Positions 61,001 through 64,000 of a DNA stretch of 64,000 bases are shown piece after piece. Source of the DNA: Candidatus Melainabacteria bacterium (GTDB taxonomy: Bacteria; Cyanobacteriota; Vampirovibrionia; Obscuribacterales; Obscuribacteraceae); NCBI GenBank assembly GCA_003151275.1, contig PLXC01000118.1, positions 16,725-80,724 of the forward strand. Direction: 5' to 3'. Positions within the stretch are counted from its first letter, which is position 1, and the number at the start of each line of letters is the position of its first letter. Below the pieces are notes generated by a model. That model saw only the letters and a list, made by a program, of their open reading frames with translations. It did not search any database and had not been told where the DNA came from. The position numbers and the translations under genes are program-made.

Positions 61001-63270
61001 GTCGTCAGCGCTTGGTCAAAATTTACAATTCCACCCACACCAGGCTTGGTGCTTCCGTCTGCCTGTAGCTCTTTTGGCCCTACAACTCCACCACGCATCA
61101 TCTGCGTGGAGCCCTGACCGTTTATCGTAATGTCAAAAATAGTGTTCTTCATGTTCGACAATGCCGTCACTGTCGGTTTGTCGGTTGGATTTTTCCCGTA
61201 AAGCAACACGGCGCCTTCGCCCCAAGACTTGTCGTCGTTGATGGAGGGAGGCACAAATTTGCCCAGCTGCTTGCCAGTTGCAGTCTCGATCAGCATGCCC
61301 ATGTGCACCACGCATGGTACCGGGTCTAGAGGATGTCCACCAGCATCCTTCATGGCAGTGCCCTTAGCATCCAATTGAGCCATGAAAACTGTGCCGTTGC
61401 TGGAGTTATCTAGATCAAACTGCCGAGGTTTGCCGTTTTCGTTGCCGATAAATTGCCAGCCGCCACCCGCCTTTAAGTTACTCAGACTCGTACCTTTTTT
61501 TTCCTTTTGATCTGTATCATTGGCAAAGACGAGTTGACCTTTCTCATCCATATGAGCAAAGAACTTACCTTGCTTATCAAAAATGTTGCCGCCAATCGAC
61601 GTCATCTTTTCCTGTCCATCAGTTAAATAGCCGTTATATCCTTCCGTTCTCTGTCCGCCTTGCTTACCTTGACCCGTGCAAAGATCGAGTCTCTCATGGT
61701 CTGTGCCAACACCATGAAAAACAGCAGCGTGAAATTGGTCTGCGATAATATTGAACTTAATTTTTCCAATTGAAATGTCACCGGCATCGTTAATGGTGCC
61801 AATAACTTTCTGGTTGGCGTCTAGTACGTTGCCGTTTTGTACTGAACCTTGTTTATATGTATCGCCATCTTGCCAGGCCACGGTACCGGTTGGTTTATCT
61901 CCGTGGCGCGGTGGTGTCGGCCCACCATGAGCTAAAATCTCTGCGTTGTCGATTGCTTTGACGTGATAATGACTGACTAGATTTGCTACCTCTACATCAC
62001 CCTTTAACAAAAGATGACTTTTATCGACGTCACCTAATTTGCCTTTGACGTCGGCAGTCTTGCCCGTGCTACTGAAGACAAAATTGACATCAGTTTTGGT
62101 CTCATCGTTCTTGTAATGAAGAGCGATCGCCTTACCGGACTCGTTAAAAGTTGCTGTCTTATCTTCGACGGGTGTTATCTTGCCGTCCTTGAATGTCTGC
62201 TCGTGGATAATGGTGCGGCCCTTTTGCAGATCAAGGGTCTGTTCGCTCTGGAACATCGGCACGTCTTTACCTGTATGCAGATCAAAGACTTTGTGTGTTT
62301 CCTTGACCAATCCGTCCTTTTCGCTGTACTTTCTATCTTCACGCATGGCAGGCTTCTGTTTATCGATATCGCCTGCGGTGGCAAAGACAAATTGGTGCAC
62401 TGGTCGCCCCGACCCATCCAACTGCACTGCCATTACGGAGTGATTGGCATCCTTTTTATCCGCACTGTGGCGATAGTCATAATGGATAACCGCGAGCTTT
62501 TGATCATCCGGGCCAGTAATAGTCTTATCGATCCGATGTCCCTTAAGGTCACTTCGCACTTCGGAGGTGGCGCCTTCTGAACTGAAGTGCCTTTCTATCT
62601 TCAGCTCCTGTTTGACTAATTTGCGATGTTCGTCTTGTACCGTGACACTTTCATGGCACGATGTACTTACGTCGCCAGTCCGTTGATCGACTTTGAGCAC
62701 CACCTTGTCAGATCCACTAGCGCTCTGAACAGAATGACCATGGTTCTTTGGATTATCTTTTGTGGTGACAAAGGTGGCAGGTTTTTCCTCTTTTCCATCA
62801 TGTTTATAAGCGATTCTCGTGACTGCACCATTAGACCCCTGAACTCTGTCTACGAGTCCGTGATCGTTATAGTGAAAGTGTCTCTTGGAAGCAGGATCAG
62901 TGTAGTCATGCACATGCTTATGCTCCCGCTCTTTCGGAGTCAATTTGTCGGCATGTGTTACTTGATTTACTATTTTGTCGTGGTGCGTTTCGTGAGTGCT
63001 AAGCGCCTTGCTGATAAACTTCTCACCCGTAGCCAGCAGTCTCTCACCTTCATGCAACAGTCTGCTGAGACCGGACTCTTTTGGTGAGGCGTGGGCAGTG
63101 TGGTCAGCTTTGTCGGGCGCGGGATGTCCGGGCTTGGGATCTACGTGCTTCGGGTGGTTGGACTTCACCGGGGCGTGGCCGTAAGTGTCGTTATGTGCCG
63201 GACTTTCATTAGTCGGTTTGGGCTTCGGCTTGCCTTGATGATCGCCTCCATCGGCCGGTGGTTTCGCCAT
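52048..63270 (-). CDS. giant RHS-like protein with two C-terminal GGDEF-type domains
   Basis: 3740 residues, no signal peptide. 1-70 is His/Pro/Lys-rich. Long stretches (100-330, 460-760, 1640-1960) have RHS-like repeats such as NDHGLVDRVQG, FPDGRTSSIERVDG and LPGGDRLTRGDDGW. About 1290-1600 is Gly/Ala-rich and hydrophobic. About 2040-2270 has a cysteine-peptidase-like Cys/His/Asn order, and HEGLGH at 2639-2644 a zincin-like motif. A GGDEF domain spans about 3310-3470 (PLTGAGTQQAVEQEL, RLGGDEFVLIG at 3393-3403); a second, about 3590-3720, has GGGAA at 3632. It overlaps the fusion kinase gene by six bases, tail to tail. Confidence 0.8.
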   Translation of the reverse strand: MAKPPADGGDHQGKPKPKPTNESPAHNDTYGHAPVKSNHPKHVDPKPGHPAPDKADHTAHASPKESGLSRLLHEGERLLATGEKFISKALSTHETHHDKIVNQVTHADKLTPKEREHKHVHDYTDPASKRHFHYNDHGLVDRVQGSNGAVTRIAYKHDGKEEKPATFVTTKDNPKNHGHSVQSASGSDKVVLKVDQRTGDVSTSCHESVTVQDEHRKLVKQELKIERHFSSEGATSEVRSDLKGHRIDKTITGPDDQKLAVIHYDYRHSADKKDANHSVMAVQLDGSGRPVHQFVFATAGDIDKQKPAMREDRKYSEKDGLVKETHKVFDLHTGKDVPMFQSEQTLDLQKGRTIIHEQTFKDGKITPVEDKTATFNESGKAIALHYKNDETKTDVNFVFSSTGKTADVKGKLGDVDKSHLLLKGDVEVANLVSHYHVKAIDNAEILAHGGPTPPRHGDKPTGTVAWQDGDTYKQGSVQNGNVLDANQKVIGTINDAGDISIGKIKFNIIADQFHAAVFHGVGTDHERLDLCTGQGKQGGQRTEGYNGYLTDGQEKMTSIGGNIFDKQGKFFAHMDEKGQLVFANDTDQKEKKGTSLSNLKAGGGWQFIGNENGKPRQFDLDNSSNGTVFMAQLDAKGTAMKDAGGHPLDPVPCVVHMGMLIETATGKQLGKFVPPSINDDKSWGEGAVLLYGKNPTDKPTVTALSNMKNTIFDITINGQGSTQMMRGGVVGPKELQADGSTKPGVGGIVNFDQALTTTAQNLQDKKNALGLRYDTENKQSVVIGLATHDVTGLNARLYNKAIAGEEQTEAAQVSVDLAGKQLASQRSMIDQVLKTGKLDENTMYSLQRMTALNKDSGLDTLALLKQKIDNPQHVLEDLKGPADIYSGSIKRPDPDHAGKIIDYDIKNGYVYKKNSDHIVGSVNPADGSLRLCNDAGRAEVSKMADPSLKGTVIHLDCPTDSGKTTSVDWVNDGHGKLISVGQVRRQVAEERAYAELMAKGDTSDTTARDALKRTKDLEVRYTTTLDGIVKNGITDVNSADRFSALEQLKGGPQSFVKAEQYRPEPHALEKKITVPKFTHQEDCQRANGPMRLGHDHYYVDKGVIYRTRLEGDQWKKVEQPCGNLEANYVARIDGHAIVLRDQSQFLFQLRLEGEPQDHRIIGLGPTHTDGGGNVIPGGLVDANELLRQGAFAQRDTAVSAKEYRDSEGIITLGAPDAAMGGREAQLDLVHDTAANQQRGMHRQINQLFIEGLSGNTLATADVNHNVRSVQNFVRDMHLSTEDASNLSAEGREMQKQSSEAVAMAALSVVPGGAGLLTTRLGLGLTERVGITMLGGGLVSTVARQTRGGDWQQARDNFASGSVEALTMWAGSEGTQLLGNLKMIQAARVAGPEAMAALSEPLKALVANPATAKVLEIMAKPGGTVVVEGLMRTANAGIQTTGFATAGSIRANNYEDQFTPYKLAEGTLYMLAGEGFAALAHNPLTKMGPKFSSPFGESFDKGIETFSGSAINNFTNSALNARNQAIEAEKDHIAQQLGVKRELITPQLFDKYKNDGRINSFILHSAAEGAFMTVVTHPVSHAFTHFIGEPLAIKDAQARNAQLYSEQIASIEARVNALPEAGLAVYSTTNIKNDVGLETSLVHDHKGQLSQVALPDGTVLTRGEHHWSANKLSPTFSNIKEVTADREGNLSIKHTNNAETNIFKDGRTTERRTLAEGHELVKTCFPDGRTSSIERVDGKVTSVKMEKPSQTSGTAGDALPSGGSRSVEETKVIYDEKGVPKNIELFSGGNLVKDESGWSLYYSGQLIEKGSFSDIQVLSDGTIIKEGKSRKDGLPLSIIEHPDGSQLVSKNGVVDRIHDAKGYVTQVVRDSAGNPSELKLPGGDRLTRGDDGWSIHVSGHPPEHFCKEISINNDGSVVQIDEHGIASIDRLDGSRSFHVPGDSVGPIDYHNEKLNCDRHILSMDDPVVANHIQEGLLDLHDRLRKTHDAPEEVMGRVLYEVNRLLEKPGYASAETRRRWVDEALSLAANPDFLSQGTNGTCPLASSEQREYARHPDTWFKMLRRLNETGVAINGNGGVIESYVKDGHLTIVPDEGALSHYNEPGRTRRDGQRLEVSQIIQTVLNDVIGIQNGGRKDLYYATDIERMLNLVTGRKDEFVVVSSQDSQDMARQLLKIKMSGNLPAIVQVDASNRGVGGLRENQGHVQIVKDIRSSLTDQDRLSPDALSSRYRMDGMAIKRSATVGGAEPEHELDTERIEVVFGNTWRRGDSNEVLTADQAYHYTLQPKTNDHLDKLEARIRANSTDPHERLELLSWKLGLLNSALVHRMNNTVDAGSEYALSRLGGLGAIDSTHMMQELTACETELKRNYLEREQKLRGAEAVQNLKLGINNLLDGRLTPFEGGVELSLRERQYIASLGELRRALTTVQAMEIHLANRPASTPTLDAPSSSVGAGQHQIGMVSNDVQRAIGTFQDYSGNVSGRGEPGSDLSHNSSNRLEMRSSNDNFNVRGPARVFNRGDSQTLDALLFRQLKIDDNKCFQDNVLRKFVRDVSEGTRHWEKVDPSLPESEKKEIIDQRRGELERLLGKVFNNLGVIAPQIEVVSDEKMNNDDAAYVKGKAVIQIRESRFLGNEPLKIEEIGHEGLGHLVQDHLVANKSMLDALRNDGRTNINDLIKKTSGASQEYALTPKGEAFCANIALHDRTSGMMGFDKLVIEKSLLASVSWLETRLTKSSDELQADPEYRRADRLAESFTHPKEFGTDQLQSLTNLLLGHGVDGRMDADELTPFVDKLLKEPPDAPLPYGFNPKSALAAMLVSSNKLFGYDPFSEVYLSRPEYAPGKRIEPRVDQLFESLLQNPKFFDRHPDFLVKLVECNTETNPTKRMELRQQWLDIIKSEYPGNDHATPTTPKLLARFDLKAYVFLMNHFAENEKLGNLTKADFASHLPSLVRELIKDNVRIAAHQEYSFYRANFHEWEAHHVHLRMKWLIKENDLEHKPDEEDRTERSDRQLKLASTFDPDKGARPGWKKAIAAIRENSESPDQTADGFTSVLQNLNFFKMTKSWHMEEPEDEPSLDIRESAGIPDDYMPKANWESAQLVSDVKSRSIKLDFSGFDVSNKSDETSDNTAGTADSGRSRVQDRSTGQSPDRMSMGDQGQLPSGRDLADMPQQSGGASLDTPLSPPQPLPYEHHQKLEALRIQNNISPIRLYAKPIPGDSEEPKGQLLPETEKALPGRAVHEPANLLPDQREDLYRERTPDMARVEELKVGSPLVTLGREMLRDMKNDPGRDKIALKDPNQLDLIQQRKNREKEEAYTRLTYIDPLTGAGTQQAVEQELIRRCEEAQKSKVPFNVAYIDLDEFGTANRAIGRPGGDLALTMFVEQMQTVLLKHPSVSLARLGGDEFVLIGSFDESFLNEVRAIRLGYEKRNDQAFVRLLRENETGTGPDPVRASIGAVAWRQGESPEQILKRADKAMQANKELRKFDHPLRKFDPETDAQKAPSADAITSKFHRQLSMTTEEFRAKNPDMLKKDNRSHEASAERLILAKRLYTHHLTELPKDFVCQRVLGREVVQAKANHNDPDKVEQKLFLIKADINNFKSVNDENDHSQGDALLKIYGADLQEIVGRGKDKFVGSPGGGAAFIIAHSEAEMKAIVAKLKAWQGPEDMQPKGKYKLCLSIGVAEWSPGQTAATLDEKANAALDTTKRTQEKAGLRKSHDQYAVEAKVKEEKRRAQRNILDRDNEEL

Positions 63271-63409
63271 ATCAAACTCGCTCTAGCAAACTAATCTCAG
63301 AATGTCTGGAAGTTTGGCTGCTTGGGGCATAAGGGTGTTGACCATATTCACCGTTCCTCGGTTGTATGCCCCCTAAACACTGGGATGAAGGTAATAGGAG
63401 ATTGTTGTT

Positions 63410-64000
63410 GTGAGCAATACGGATGAGCAAACAGCGCAGCCGTCGGGCAGTTCCATGGCTGAACACCTAAAACGCTACCGCGACTACATCAACGACCTCA
63501 AAAGTGGACAATCAAGCGGCATCAGCGCCGCGTTTGGGCGTGCCACTGATTTGCTGCCGCCTGAAGTGATGGAAATCAGGGCGCCTAAAATTAACAAAGC
63601 CCCCGACCAGCCGCTTGGTTTGGGAGATCAAGCCCTGGCCGAGCATTACGACAAGAATTATTTACGCCAAACCGTTGAAACAATGGTCCAGACCTATGCC
63701 AACGATTTAGAGGATCCGGTTGGCTGTACAGTTCTAACTTCCACCGGTAGCGAAGAGGTGCTCTCTGTCTATGTAGAAAATGGCGAGCGCATGTTCATGC
63801 TCTCGGATCTTTCTGTAATTGATGAGGAAACTTTCCGTCGCTCTTTGGTTCGACCTGACGTTGGGGATAATCAATTAGACAATTTGCCGCCTGGAACCTC
63901 GGATTATTCAGAAGAACTTGAGTCTGACAGCACACTGGACGGAAACACTGCCGATGATTCGGAAGAAAATAAGTCCGGCAATTCACAGACCAGAAAGACG
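63410..64000 (+). CDS. hypothetical protein, partial (runs off the right edge)
   Basis: The frame opens at GTG 63410, with AGGAG nine bases upstream, and stays open for 197 codons to the window end. It reads MSNTDEQTAQPSGSSMAEHL, later RDYINDLKSGQSSGISAAFG, LAEHYDKNYLRQTVETMVQ and SVYVENGERMFMLSDLSVID, then an acidic, Ser-rich tail. No signal peptide and no recognised domain. It diverges from the giant gene by 139 bases. Confidence 0.7.
   Translation, partial: MSNTDEQTAQPSGSSMAEHLKRYRDYINDLKSGQSSGISAAFGRATDLLPPEVMEIRAPKINKAPDQPLGLGDQALAEHYDKNYLRQTVETMVQTYANDLEDPVGCTVLTSTGSEEVLSVYVENGERMFMLSDLSVIDEETFRRSLVRPDVGDNQLDNLPPGTSDYSEELESDSTLDGNTADDSEENKSGNSQTRKT

Overview
The window most resembles a chromosome segment of a Gram-negative-type bacterium of the non-photosynthetic cyanobacterial sister lineages (Vampirovibrionia/Melainabacteria, order Obscuribacterales). 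This is inference from gene content: many secreted kinesin-light-chain-like TPR proteins, Sec signal peptides, very large RHS-like proteins, glycine- and histidine-rich low-complexity proteins, and close to half GC. No rRNA, tRNA or universal marker gene is present to confirm it. No prophage, insertion sequence or CRISPR array was seen.

Layout. 1-5.2 kb: two TPR genes, a candidate structured ncRNA whose 3' end also occurs at the very left edge, a SAM methyltransferase and a membrane TPR protein. 5.2-12.3 kb: a TPR protein, an MFS exporter, a decayed stretch with a C1A peptidase remnant, an EVE protein and guanine deaminase. 12.3-17 kb: a duplicated ABM-domain membrane protein, argB with a leader able to form two exclusive hairpins, argC, and a TPR protein. 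17-23.4 kb: an SDR, the debranching enzyme GlgX, a Gfo/Idh/MocA oxidoreductase and a LysM-like protein. 23.4-28.8 kb: Ku and LigD (end joining), then a retron: an msr-msd-like RNA bounded by a 12-bp inverted repeat, a reverse transcriptase with NAxxH, YCDD and VTG motifs, and a DUF488 protein.

28.8-38.9 kb is a run of exported proteins: a truncated MscS-like protein, a glycine-rich repeat protein, an SnoaL-like protein, a predicted OB-fold protein, TPR proteins, a PPOX-family protein and small unknowns. 38.9-46.6 kb: a GH14 beta-amylase with a long N-terminal extension, a CheY-like regulator, a GNAT acetyltransferase, a TPR/J-domain protein, a tiny His-rich protein, a glucosaminidase and a class C serine hydrolase.

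46.6-63.3 kb is a signalling block. Two overlapping histidine kinase genes have complementary defects: one keeps the phospho-accepting His but has a ruined ATP site, the other the reverse. They are divergent from a receiver/winged-helix/Ser-Thr kinase fusion. A 3740-residue protein follows, ending in two GGDEF-type domains and containing protease-like motifs. A partial unknown gene runs off the right edge.

The systems most worth attention are the retron with its DUF488 neighbour, the complementary kinase pair with its fused regulator-kinase, and the two candidate structured RNAs.
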